Below, piece after piece: positions 45,883 to 57,406 of a stretch of 64,000 nt of DNA. Source of the DNA: Chloranthus sessilifolius (Eukaryota; Streptophyta; Magnoliopsida; Chloranthales; Chloranthaceae); assembly GCA_021018995.1 (NCBI GenBank), contig CM037597.1, forward strand, positions 10,615,299 to 10,679,298. Reading direction: 5' to 3'. Positions within the stretch are counted from its first letter, which is position 1. Each line of letters opens with the position of its first letter. The position numbers and the translations under genes were made by a program. Under the pieces are notes generated by a model. That model was not told where the DNA came from. It worked only from the letters and a program-made list of their open reading frames with translations, and searched no databases.

Positions 45883-47452
45883 TGATGAAGCGTCTGAAAT
45901 ATGATGATATTTCACCCCTAGATACCTACATTTAGCTATCTGATGAAGGCTATCTGATAAGAATTATTAGATTTGAAGTGTTTCAGGTAAATACAAGCTA
46001 AGTGCAGAAAACAGCCCAAGAATTCTGAAAATAATGTCAAAACACTACAACTTTGGGTCATTGAGAACTTGGTGTGACTTGTAGCTCCATTTGGACATTC
46101 AATATGGCCGAATTATGAAATTCTTAAAACACCAAAGTTGTAGATCATTCTGTCAGCTTTCCAACGGATCATGAATCGCCTCAATCCGAGTTTGAGACAG
46201 AGAGTTATGGCCAAAATACCAAAGCAATGTCTAATGCAAAGTTCGGCGGGAATTCACGAAAATCTGGGAGGTCGATGCATCGACCCTATTGGGTCGATTA
46301 ATCGACCCTAAATTTTCGAGTTGGAACACCTCTGTGGCTGGGAAACTTCGGCTCTATTTAAAGCGGATCAAACACTTCAGAAAGAAAAAATTAGAGATAG
46401 AAATTAGAGATATGAATTAGAGATAGAAATTAGAGAGAAAAATTAGAGATAGATAATTAGAGAGTTAGTTTTGGCTTTTCTTTTTTAGAGTTTTTGGAGA
46501 TAATTTTTTAGAGGATTATTATTCATTATTATTATTTTTGGTTTTAGGCTCCTCTTGGCATATTTTCAAGAGTTCTTCTTTCTCCTTCTTCTAAGGTTCC
46601 ATATGGGTAGATTGTACCTAGGATTTGCATTATTTTTCCTTTACGTTAATGAAAGTATAAATTGTATTTAGGAAAAGGCATTGTAAACAAAGATCTTTGG
46701 AAGAAATAAAAAGAGGAATGACTTTAAATGAACAAAGAGATCATACACCAAAGATGAGCGGCTAAATCAGTAGATCGGAGAAGATGCGATCCCCAGATAA
46801 GTACCCTTATTTATGATTAATACCATAGTCAATTTATTGTCATCATGGAATCGTTTTGCTAAAAATTTGTGTTATTGAAAATATATTGAATGCTTGTTAT
46901 GACCGTTGATTGCGTGTATCAACAGCTATGATCGCTAGATCCGACCTCGCAGACCGATCTAGTCATAACGATTATGTTTTAATCACAGATTCAAACATCA
47001 TGAGATACGCTATGCTTCTTACATGACTCATACCGCAATGATAGGCTGAGTCATAGTTTTTAGATAGGGTATGCCGGATTGATGATCATATTTTATTACG
47101 AATCATCTCTATAGCTGAATGATGGTGTGAATGATGCTTTAATGAAACTGTGGGTTTTAATGGTAGAAAAGGGGTACAAATCTGGGGTAGCATATTCCTT
47201 GATCTCATTTAATTATTATTTTAGATTCATCAGTAATTAGTTGTTTAGATTAATTTATTTTTCTGCATTTAGGAAAAGTGTGATAAATTTTGGTAAAATT
47301 GAATCTGCCCTTTGGTACTTCCTTAGGGACGTTTTTAAATCTCTGAAAGAATTAATTAAAATTCAAGATTTCCCTGTGGGTTCGACACCTTTGTTCTTGC
47401 CATACTGCAATAGATCTTGTGCACTTGCAAGGGTTACATTTAAAATCGATCA
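45883..47452 (+). mobile_element. 5' LTR of the Athila-like gypsy element
   Basis: Starts TGATGAAGCGTCTGAAATAT (like TGATGAGTAGTGAAATAT in its relatives) and ends TTAAAATCGATCA, followed by a primer-binding site. A start at 45895 (TGAAATATG) is also possible because TGATGAAGC could be Sirevirus sequence. Carries the ~80-bp module (46135-46215), GGTCGATGCATCGACC then GGTCGATTAATCGACC (46270-46310) and a run of TTAGAGATAGAAA repeats (46385-46460). Confidence 0.88.
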
Positions 47453-47458
47453 AGTTTT

Positions 47459-47473
47459 TGGCGCCGTTGCCGG
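47459..47473 (+). promoter_or_regulatory. Athila-type primer-binding site (tRNA-Asp)
   Basis: TGGCGCCGTTGCCGG, the complement of the 3' end of plant tRNA-Asp, six bases after the LTR. This PBS is characteristic of Athila-lineage gypsy elements. Confidence 0.9.
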
Positions 47474-47908
47474 GGACATCGACGAAATTTTGATTAATTC
47501 GGTTAGGAATTTTTGTGTTTTGATTTAAAAAAAAAAAAAATAAATAAAATAAAATTTTTTCTAATATTTAGATTTTTGATTTGTAAAATCTTCTTTCCCT
47601 TATTTTTCCCTCTTAGGTAAGTTTTTGTAGGACTCTTTTAGGAAGTTTAGGTTTTTAGGACTTCTTATTTTAGTAGGATTCTTTTTTCTTATTTTCCTCT
47701 TTTAGATATTCTAGAATTTTCTAAAATTAGTTATTAATTTTTTTTTTAGGAAGTTTATAAATTTAGGATACCTTCCTTAGGAAATTTAGGAATCTTTTAT
47801 TCTTTCCCTTATTTTTCTCTTTTAGATAAGATTCTTAGGATTGCCCTTAGATTTAAAATTTTAATTTCTAATTTTAATCTTGAAATTTTAATTTTAATTT
47901 TTGAAATT

Positions 47909-47939
<31 letters not shown>

Positions 47940-48663
47940 TCAAAATTTAATTTAAAAAAAAAAAAAAAATCAATTTTTGGATTTTTGCTTTGCAGAATCT
48001 TCTTTCCCTTATTTTTCTCTCTTAGGTAAGTATTTTTTTTAGGAGTCTTTTAGGAAGTTGAGATTTTTAGGCTTTTTATTTTAGATTTTGTAGGAGTCTT
48101 TTTAGGAAGTATAGATTTTTAGGATACCTTCCTTAGAAAATTTAGGAATCTTTTATTCTTTTCCTTATTTTTCTCTTTTAGATAAGATTTTGTAGGATTG
48201 CCATTAGGTTTAAAATTTAATTTTTTTTATTTTAATTTTTGAAATTCGGATTTAAAAAAAAAAAATTAAAATTAATTTATCTTGTTTTGCTTTTCTTTTC
48301 TTCTTATTTTGGCCACTGTTCATATTAGAGCTCAATCGATTGAAGCTTCAGGTTCAATCGATTGAGATTGAAATATTCTCTGTCGTGATCTTTGCTTTTC
48401 TTTCAATCGTTTGACATTCCTCTGTCAATCGATTGACAAAAATTCTGTGCTTGCCATTTTGGCTGAAATTCCTATGTTAACTTGCTTTGACCCTTGAACC
48501 TCAATCGATTGAGAACAGTTCTTCAATCGATTGACTGATAAAGTCATTTCTGTGAAATTTTAAGTGTGCTTCTGTCAATCGATTGAGATCTTTGCTGCAA
48601 TCGATTGAGCCTATTTTGTGGATTTGTTTTGGATTCTTCAATCCCTGTTTGTGAGCGTGGTGT
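47474..48663 (+). other. Athila leader with a tandem ~350-bp repeat, A-runs and TCAATCGATTGA array
   Basis: A unit starting at a GGATTTTTG..AATCTTCTTTCCCTTATT motif (47565 and 47977) and ending in GAAATTCGAATTTAAAAAAA (47905) or GAAATTCGGATTTAAAAAAA (48240) occurs twice. From 48331 to 48612 there are seven TCAATCGATTGA palindromes (flanking base varies) plus a one-mismatch copy. No coding region. Confidence 0.8.
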
Positions 48664-50500
48664 ATGAGCTTTACTCGTTCTCATCACCCACATCTACTAT
48701 TATTTAATCTTGAGATCGAACGATCTTGTAGAGAGAATCGTAGAATTCAAAGGAATCAGTATCATCATACTGATACCATGGCTGATCAAAGGCAAGAAAT
48801 GAATGGGAACAACCAGAATATCAATAATGGCAATAATGGAAATAATGGAAATGATGGGAATAACAATTACAATGAGGGCCCTAGAACACTCGAATATTAT
48901 AATGATCTTGGTTTTTACGAGGATCAGGAATGTATAATGCATGATCCCATTCCAGAAACCACTATGAATTCAAATCATGATGATCCAAATGCTACCAATT
49001 TTCCATGGGTTAGCAAATGAAAATCCACGCTCATCTAAATGAATTCACTGGGTATGCAAAATGTTTAGAGTCTACAATGTCACCGATGAGATAGCTAAAC
49101 TCACTCTTTCCTTTCTCTTTAAGGACAAGGCAAAACGTGGTTTTATTCCTTAGAACCACAATCTATTCGAGTTGGGCGTAGCTACACGTCGCTTTCTTAA
49201 AAATATTTTCCCATGACCAAAGCCATTGAGTTGCGTCGAAGATTCAATTCTTTCCCAACAACTCATCAAACATTCCATGAATGTTGGGAACGTTTTAAGG
49301 AATTGATTAAGAGTTGTCCAAATCAGTTCCAAGGTGGCAACAGTCCAAAGTTTTTATAATGGATTGATTCACGAAGAGAGACGATGGTTGATGCATCGTG
49401 TGGTGAATCATGTGCCACAAAAGAAGCTGATGAATTGTGGGCATTGTTTGAGAAGTTATACCAAACTTCGATACAAAGTGAAACACTGGGGCGAACTAAC
49501 TTGGATTTGGCATCTAAATCTCATGTGTTGACAAGAGATGGATTGTATAATGTCAAAAATAATACCTCTGATCTATCGACAAAGGTTGATATGTTGTCCA
49601 AGCAAATGAATATGTTGTTAGCTGCGACCAAGCAAGCTAAAGCTCCTGTCACCCCCACTGTGTATTCAATTTGTGACCACCCAGGTCACATGGCTAATGA
49701 GTGCCCCACTACCTTGTCATTATTCCCTGATGAACCTACTCCTCAAGAGGAGGTGAATCTGACTCAATCTTCTCAACGGCAGGGTAGAAACATATACTCC
49801 AGTACCTATAACCCGGAATGGAAAAATCACCCCAACTTAGGATGGGGTGGTTCAACTAAACCAGTCGAGTAAACCAGCGATCTGAGCCAACACAATGGGT
49901 GGACAACAAAATTTCCGCCCACAACAGAATCCCACTACCCTGCAGAATTCTAATTTCCAGCATAACCCTCCTTATTACCATCCGAATTCCGATTACCGAA
50001 AAAATTAGAATTTTAATCAGAATTTTAATCAACCTCAGGCTACCGTTTCTAGAGATTCTGATTTGGAGGAAAAGGTGATGCGAAGCATGCATGCTTTCCA
50101 ACAGATGATGATAGATCAATTCAGTCAACTGACAAATCAGCTGAGTCAACGAGAGGAAGGTAGGCTCCCTAGCCAACCCGTCAACAATCCTCGAGGTCAA
50201 GCACCACCTGATGCAGGACCATCGAATAGTCAACAATTGAAAGCTGTTACGGTGCTGAGAAGTGGAAGAGAAGTTGATAATCAAGTGGAAATGCCTGTGG
50301 AATCTGATCAGGAAAAAGAGGAAGCAAGAGAAGCAGCAAAAGAGAAAGAAAACAAATCAGAGAAAAGAAAACAAATCAGAGAAAAAAACAGAGAAAGAGA
50401 AAGAGCAAAGAAGAGAGAAGGGAAAAGAAAAGTAATCGAAGATGAGTCTCTCAACCGTCCAACTAGGACATGAACAAGAATAAAAAATGGAACCTGCACC
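48664..50500 (+). pseudogene. Athila-like gag, multiply frameshifted
   Basis: Begins in the 48664-49020 frame; the likely start is MADQRQEMNGN (48778), followed by an Asn/Gly-rich stretch. The capsid continues in shifting frames through 49020-49400 with several stops (PFSLRTRQ, NVGNVLRN, FYNGLI). The 49384-49872 frame has LASKSHVLTRDGLYN and a knuckle-like YSICDHPGHMANEC in which the first Cys is Tyr. The 50063-50473 frame carries LKAVTVLRSGREVDN, a signature of the Athila gag-to-protease linker, and a Glu/Lys-rich tract. Confidence 0.85.
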
Positions 50501-51558
50501 TTATGTCCCAAGGGCACCATTCCCTCAATGCCTTACTCCTCCATCTAGAATGGGAAAGGGACCAACAAAAATGGAAGAAAATTTTGAAGCATTCAAACAA
50601 GTAAAGATAAATCTTCCATTACTTGAAACAATCAAACAAGTGCCTGAGTATGCAAAATTTTTCAAAGATTTATACACTCGTAAGCGAAAGGCGCGTACTC
50701 ATATTTCCAAGAAAGTGTTCTGATCGATCAAGTCAGTTCAATATTACAATTGAAACCCCACGGAAACCGAAGACCCCGAGTTCCAACTGCTCCATGTGTC
50801 ATTGGTGGGCAACCAATTGGAAAAGTGCTATTGGATTTGGGAGCAAGTGTGAATCTAATCCCATACTCAATATACGAAACTTCGATTGGGTGAATTGCAA
50901 CCCACTGACGGTCACACTACAATGGCCGATAGGTCGAAAAGAAGACCTAGGGAATTATCGAGGATGTTTTGGTTGGAATAGACAAGTTTGTCTTTCCAAA
51001 GGGACTTTGTTGTTTTAGACATGGAACCACTGTTAAATCAATTAATCAAGTCCCCATCATCCTTGGACGTCTGCTTTCGCCACCGCAACGCTTGCATTAA
51101 TTGTCGAGCAGAGTCATGGACGTTTCTTTTGGGAACATGAAGGTCAGATTGAACATATTTCATGCGATGAACCATTTCCCTAACGAGGATGAGGTCGAAT
51201 GTTTTTACATCGATCAGATGGACGAAGTGGTGGATGAAGCATTACCATCAATGCTCACCAAAGAAGAATTTGAAACCGCTTTGTTGGCCATCTATGAAGA
51301 AAAAGGATCTGAAAGGAAGCAGTCCGAAGAGACGAGGTTGAGTTTATCATGTCCATATGATAACTTATGTGAAGTTGTGACTAAGATAGAACCGTTACCC
51401 ATTGAAGTAAAAGCTGAACCGACTCCATCAATTGAGGAGCCACCAACTGTGGAATTGAAACAGTTGCCTGAATCGCTCAAATACGCTTTTCTGGGGCCAC
51501 GAGAAACATTTCCGGTGATAATTTCATCCACATTGTCTGAAGAACAAGAGCATGACCT
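50501..51558 (+). pseudogene. Athila-like protease region
   Basis: YAKFFKDLYTRKRK (50649 on) leads into a retropepsin-like segment around 50785-50870 (APCVIGGQPIGKVLLDLGAS, with DLGAS at the active-site position). The frame then shifts several times. 51101-51568 is open again (SFGNMKVRLNIFH, then an acidic region). Aspartic protease processes gag-pol; this copy is frameshifted. Confidence 0.8.
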
Positions 51559-53070
51559 GTGCTTCTAGATCACAAGCAGGCTATCGGATGGACTCTAGCT
51601 GATTTAAAAGGGATTGACCCATCAGTATGTATGCACAAAATACATCTGGAAGATGAGAGTAAACCATTGAGAGAACCGCAGAGGCGACTTAATCCGAATA
51701 TGCAAGAAATCGTTTTAAAGGAAATCATTAAATTACTCGATGCTGGAATCATCTATCCGATTTCTGATAGTGAGTGGGTTAGTCCAGTCCAAATTGTCCC
51801 AAAAAAGTCCGAAATCACTGTGAAAGAAACTGCGAAAGGAGAATTGTTGCCTACTCGTGAAACTACTGGGTGGCGTGTCTGCATTGATTATAGAAAATTA
51901 AACACAGCTACCAGAAAGGATCATTTTCCCCTTCCGTTCATCGATCAAATCCTTGAGAAGTTAGCAGGGCAAGAGTTTTATTGCTTTCTTGATGGTTATT
52001 CGGGATACAATCAAGTGCCCGTTTTTCCACCTGATCAAGAGAAAACGACATTCACATGCCCGTACGGTACTTTTGCATATCGAAGGATGCCGTTCGGCTT
52101 ATGTAATGCACCTGCTACTTTCCAACGATGTATGTTGGCCATATTTTCGGATATGATTGACAAGTTCATCGAGGTGTTCATGGACGACTTCTCGGTTTTT
52201 GGGAAAACGTTTGGTTCTTGTTTGAATCACCTCGCACAAGTTTTACAACGTTGTGTGGATTCTAAACTTGTTCTTAGCTGGGAGAAGAGCCATTTCATGG
52301 TTCAACAAGGAATTGTTCTGGGGCATATTGTTTCCAAGAAAGGAATTGAAGTGGATAAGGCCAAAGTCGACCTAATTGACAATTTTCCCCCACCAAAGAG
52401 TGTTCGCCAAATTTGATCATTTTTGGGGCATGCCGGATTTTATAGGCGATTCATTAAAGATTTCAGCAAGGTGGCTAAACCTTTATGTACCTTGCTTGGT
52501 AAAGACGTCCCTTTTGAATTTGATGAGCATTGTATGAAATCATTTCTGAAGCTGCGTGAACTCTTATCAACTGCACCAATAATCCAACCACCGGATTATT
52601 CTCTCCCATTCGAACTCATGTGTGATGCATCTGAATACGCTATCGAAGCTATTTTAGGGCAAAGGGTGAACAAATTACCTCACATAATTTATTATGCCAG
52701 TAAGACGTTGATCGATGCACAGCTTAACTACACCACCACTGAGAAAGAACTATTAGCTGTGGTGTATGCTCTGGATAAATTTTGTTCTTATCTGCTTGGA
52801 TAAAAAATAGTGGTCTTTTCAGATCACTCTGCATTGAAATATTTGTTGGCAAAGAAGGATGCCAAACCACGATTGATCCGCTGGATTCTGCTACTTCAAG
52901 AGTTTAATTTCGAAATCAAGGATAAAAAGGGAGTCGAGAATGTTGTGGCTGATCACTTGTCTCGCATTTTGCTTGAAGAATTGGTTACACCTGAACTTAT
53001 CCGGACACTTTTCCGGATGAAATTAATGGCAATTGACGCTGAAAAGTTCCTTGGTTTGCCAATATCGTGA
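51559..53070 (+). pseudogene. Athila-like reverse transcriptase and RNase H, three blocks split by two stops
   Basis: The 51559-52416 block is RT: IDYRKLNTATRKDHFPLPF, MPFGLCNAPATFQRCM, catalytic FMDD at 52177-52188, then GHIVSKKGIEVD. A TGA (52414-52416) and a TAA (52801-52803) interrupt the same frame. RNase H follows: FELMCDASEYAIEAILGQ, YYASKTLIDAQLNYTTTEKE, then [20 protein letters not shown] and VVADHLSR. Conserved catalytic residues are kept; both stops look like single-base changes, so decay is recent. Confidence 0.93.
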
Positions 53071-54250
53071 ATTATTTGGTCACGCAAAATCCCTCTTGAA
53101 TGGGGAAAGAATGATAAGAACCTCTTTTCTCCCGGATCAAATACTATTTTGGGATGAACCACATTTGTTCAAGATCCGCTCGATCAAATCATCAGGAGAT
53201 GTGTACCAGCAGAAGGGCAACTAAGCGTTCTCGATTTCTGCCATGCTGGAGCCTGTGGAGGCCATTTTGGAGGACATAAGACTGCACAGAAAATTCTTCA
53301 AAGCGGATTTTACTAGCCCTCCATCTTTCGTGACGCTGCTCAATTTTGCAAAGAATGCCAAAGATGTCGTGACTTGGAAATATTTCAAAACGGAATATGA
53401 TGCCCTTAACCCGATTTTGATTGTTGAAATTTTTGATGTTTGGGGATTGACTTCATGGGTCCTTTTCCCCCATCTTTGGGTATTCATACATTCTCGTAGC
53501 TATTGACTCGTTTCCAAATGGATTGAATTTGTGGCAACCCGTTCAAATGACCACAAAGTGGTGGTCAAATTCGAAGGAAAATGTCTTTAATAGATGCGAT
53601 CATTAGTGATGGCGGTTCGCACTTCGCAACCGCCATTTTACTACTTTAATGAAGAAATACGGCCACCCACAAGGTTGCAACGCGCATATCACCCGCAAAC
53701 TAGTGGTCAGGTGGAAGTGTCGAACCGAGAGATTAAACGAATTTTAGAAAAGACGGTATGATCGGATAGAAGAGACTGGTCAAACCGGCTCTGATGCTCA
53801 GGCCTATCGCTTCTTCAAGACACCAATTGGAATGTCTCCGTTCGAATTGTCTACGGAAAGCATGCCATCTTCTTGAATTGGAGCATAAAGCATTTTGGGC
53901 CATCAAAAGATTAAATTTTGATATGCAAGGATCAAATCAAGGCTAGCCTAAGTAAATTGGAAGAGCTACGCTATGATGCGTATGAAAACTCAAAGATGTA
54001 CAAAGAAAGGTATAAAAGGCTACATGATGAGTCCATTTCACGGAAAGAGTTTCACATTGGACAAAAGGTTTGGCTGTTCAACTTCAGACTTAAGCTCCAC
54101 CCGGGAAAACTGAAATCTAGATGGGAAGGCCCGTTTCAGGTTGTTTCCATTAGTGTGCATGGTGCGATTGAGATCCGCAGTCTCAAGGACAATCAAGTCT
54201 TCAAAGTGAATGGGCAACGCCTTAAACCAATGTTTGATGATGACCATTGA
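53071..54250 (+). pseudogene. Athila-like integrase, frameshifted
   Basis: The zinc-binding H..H / C..C region is readable across frames (FCHAGACGGHFGGHKTAQKI near 53235-53300, then CKECQRC near 53350). Core pieces follow ([17 protein letters not shown] near 53610). The last frame, 53918-54250, is an intact C-terminal domain ([41 protein letters not shown]), typical of the end of Athila pol. Confidence 0.88.
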
Positions 54251-55306
54251 ATTGAGGCGATGCACCTCAGTGACCCAAATTAAAGGAGTTGGACTCAGGT
54301 TTAGTTTAGGATTTAGGATTTCTCTTTTCGTATGTTTAGTTTTAGAATATTAGTTTTTAGTTTAGTTTAAGTTGTTTTTAATTTTCAAATTAGTATAGCC
54401 GCATTACCTTCAATCTATTTTTGGTCATATTTTAATTTGATGCACATATTCTCTGCACCTGATCTTTGTGTTGATGTACTTTTCAACAGGTTTGGGGGTT
54501 GCTACTTATTTCAATCAATGAGGACATTGTCATTTTTAGGTTTGGGGGTATGATTCTCTATCTTGCGTCACTTTCTTATTTTTCTTCATATAAAAAAATA
54601 AAAAAAAATAAAATTTTGAACCATCATACATGAATTATTTTTCGATAGCTTTCAAACTTTAGTTGATGATGCATGTGAATTTAATTTTGATAATATCGAT
54701 GTCAGATTTTGAATGCTTGTATCTAGGATAATGAAGCTTAATGTGATATTTTGTGGGTAATTTTGATATTCATGCTTAGAATTTTTACACTTATACCAAG
54801 CTAAGACTTAGAAATCGATGAACTGTTTTGAACGTTGAATCTTAGGTTCTTAGTGGAGACTAAACCCGGTGAGCTTTAGAGATAATTTCCCGTCATTAAT
54901 GAGTGAATACATAAACTCGGAGTTTTCTTTGAATACGAATTATTTTGCACAATCTCATATATTTTATTTTGGCTTGTGACTTTGCATGATATCAAATTCA
55001 TATTATTGTGTTAGAATGTAATGTATATCTACTCAAGACAAATAGGCAAGATTACCATCTTTTAAGGACATGATTGAAGGCCATCTTTGGCTCGTTTGTG
55101 CTTAAATGCCCCACCTCATATAAATTTATCCTTCTAGTACCCCTTTGAGCCTATTGGAAAATTTACCTTTATACATTCTTTGATAAGCCACGTTAACCCT
55201 TAACCCTTCACCATTTCTGAAAATCCAGCTTTACCCTTCTTATTTCTGAGAAATTAGGAACGAGGAATGAAAATGAACGAAAAGAGAGTAAGTGGAGAGA
55301 TACTGA
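54251..55306 (+). other. Athila 3' untranslated region with two TTTGGGGGT purine tracts
   Basis: AGGTTTGGGGGTTGC (54488-54502) and AGGTTTGGGGGTATG (54537-54551) are near-identical polypurine-like motifs ~50 bp apart. The rest is AT-rich with no frame. It runs up to the truncated 3' LTR. Confidence 0.7.
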
Positions 55307-56113
55307 GTTGTGGATAGATTGTATCTAGGAAAAGGCATTGTAAACAAAGATCTTTGGAAGAAATAAAAAGAGGAATGACTTTAAATGAACAAGGAGATCA
55401 TACATCAAAGATGAGCGGCTAAATCAGTAGATCGGGGAAGATGCAATCCCCAGATAAGTACCCTTATTTATGATTAATACCATAGTCGATTTATTATCAT
55501 CATGGAATCGTTTTGCTAAAAGTTTGTGTTATTGAAAATATATTGAATGCTTGTTATGACCGTTGATTGCGCGTATCAACGGCTATAATCGCTAGATCTG
55601 AACCTGCAGACTGATCTAGGCTGCAGAGCGATTATGTGTTTACTGTTGTGATCTAAACATCATGAGATACGCTATGCTTCTTACATAACTCATACCGCAA
55701 TGATAAGCTGAGTCATAGTTTTTAGATAGGGTATACCGATTGATGATCATATTTTATTACGAATCATCTCTATAGCTGAATGATGGTGTGAATGATGTTT
55801 TAATGAAACTGTGAGTTTTAATGGTAGAAAAGGGGTACAAATCTGGGGTAGCATATTCCTTGATCTCATTTAATTATTATTTTAGATTCATCAGTAATTA
55901 GTTGTTTAGATTAATTTATTTTTCTGCATTTAGGAAAAGTGTGATAAATTTTGGTAAAATTGAATCTGCCCTTTGGTACTTCCTTAGGGACGTTTTTAAA
56001 TCTCTGAAAGAATTAATTAAAATTCAAGATTTCCCTGTGGGTTCGACACCTTTGTTCTTGCCATACTGCAATAGATCTTGTACACTTGCAAGGGTTACAT
56101 TTAAAATCGACCA
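55307..56113 (+). mobile_element. 3' LTR of the Athila-like element, 5'-truncated
   Basis: Homologous to about 46606-47452 of the 5' LTR; the final ~360 bp are nearly identical (a few changes by eye). The first ~720 bp of the LTR are missing, and a ~50-bp piece near its start is also absent. Ends TTAAAATCGACCA at 56113. Sirevirus LTR sequence follows. Confidence 0.85.
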
Positions 56114-56308
56114 GCTGTCATTGTGGGACAGTACACAGCAGTAATTCAAACTTGATTTTTTGAAATAATTTCACCACAGTTTTAGGGGCCAATCAAAACA
56201 GAAAAGAGAGAACCTTGATCTAAACTAGAAATCCACACCATCTTGGCACACACACTCAAGGAGATCGACACGAAGTTTGGAGTAGAGTGTGACAAATAGG
56301 TTCTTACA
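56114..56308 (-). mobile_element. Sirevirus 5' LTR, outer part
   Basis: Matches the 35800-35993 end of the 3' LTR (GTTTTAGGGGCCAATCAAAA, AGTGTGACAAATAGGTTCTT), ending TTCTTACA at 56308. It is followed by the CCGAT duplication (56309-56313). Confidence 0.93.
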
Positions 56309-57093
56309 CCGATACAACCACGATATAATATCGGGGCCACACCGGTATCGGTATCGGCCGCTACGGGCCCATATAGGCCGATACCTTCTTCATTTGATTT
56401 TTATTTTTTTTAAATTACAGTGCATCATATCAATATCGACCGATATCCATGGTAGACTGAGAACCGATACCCGATTTGACACCGTCATTTGGAGGGCAAA
56501 AATAAAAGGCTTTACGGCACGCGCTTTTGCGTGTAAGCGTGCACCTCCACGGTTCAGTTGAGTCCAACATAGTTGCCAAAATCAGGCCACAGACCACATG
56601 GGATCCAACTGGGCCATGATTGTTGGCTCGAACCTGGGTCACCTCCTGTTTCCATCCTGAATATCAGGTAGACGGGTACCATTTATGGTACACGTGTCAT
56701 CAATATTTTTATTTGAATTTGAATTAACGTATGTTCACGTGCAAAACATTTAAAGAATAATGGAGTCGGTCCACGTGATTAAGATTCTTCCCAGTAAGCT
56801 TCCAAAATTTGGCCCACTTAATTAAGTCTGGCATTTTCTTTATTTTGTGTTGTAGTTTAGTATTTTCCTCAAATTTTCTGTTTATATATATATATATAGG
56901 TATCCGTCCTCTATGAGAAGTCCTCCATGCTTCCACATGGAGTCTCACATGACACACAAAATATTATTTTAATGTCACATGGAGCTCCAGAGTACTGCTT
57001 AGATTATTTTTGAAAAAAAAAAAGAAAATTCATGTACCAATGAAACCCGCCAAATTATGACTTGTCAGTTTAAAAAGTTTTTTTTCAAAATTT

Positions 57094-57254
57094 CATTATA
57101 AAAAATAAGACTATTAGCAGCAGTTTTTTCTTTAAAAAATTGCCGCTATTAATAAAAACACTATTAAGACGGTTAGCTACAAGGGTATTAGCGACAATTT
57201 TTTGTTAATAACGGCAGTTTTTAGCTGCCGCTAATAGTCTTATTTTTTGTAGTG
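57094..57254. mobile_element. CACTA-type MITE, insertion specific to the right copy
   Basis: Reads CATTATAAAAAATAAGACTA at the left and TAGTCTTATTTTTTGTAGTG at the right, with TTT on both sides. The two left-end changes (CACTAC to CATTAT) suggest ageing. The left duplication copy has an empty site (AAAATTTTGTTTTTTAATAT at about 32819-32845). Confidence 0.82.
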
Positions 57255-57406
57255 TTTCTTTTTTTAATATTGATCTAAACCGTCCACCTGTGCTCCACGT
57301 GGTATCCAAACAATTTTTTGGGTGCCACGTGTACCTCCATGTTGACCTTGGAGGATGGTGACCGCCCTCCCATGGAGGACAGAACCGGCTCCCATATATT
57401 TATATA

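Noticed and set aside
47459..47473. tRNA gene fragment
   Set aside because: Only 15 bp complementary to a tRNA-Asp 3' end, located right after an LTR: a primer-binding site, not a tRNA gene.
47241..47528. 95-codon frame, repeated almost identically at 55902-56144
   Set aside because: It is part of the two Athila LTR copies running into the primer-binding site; the identity reflects LTR duplication, not a gene family.
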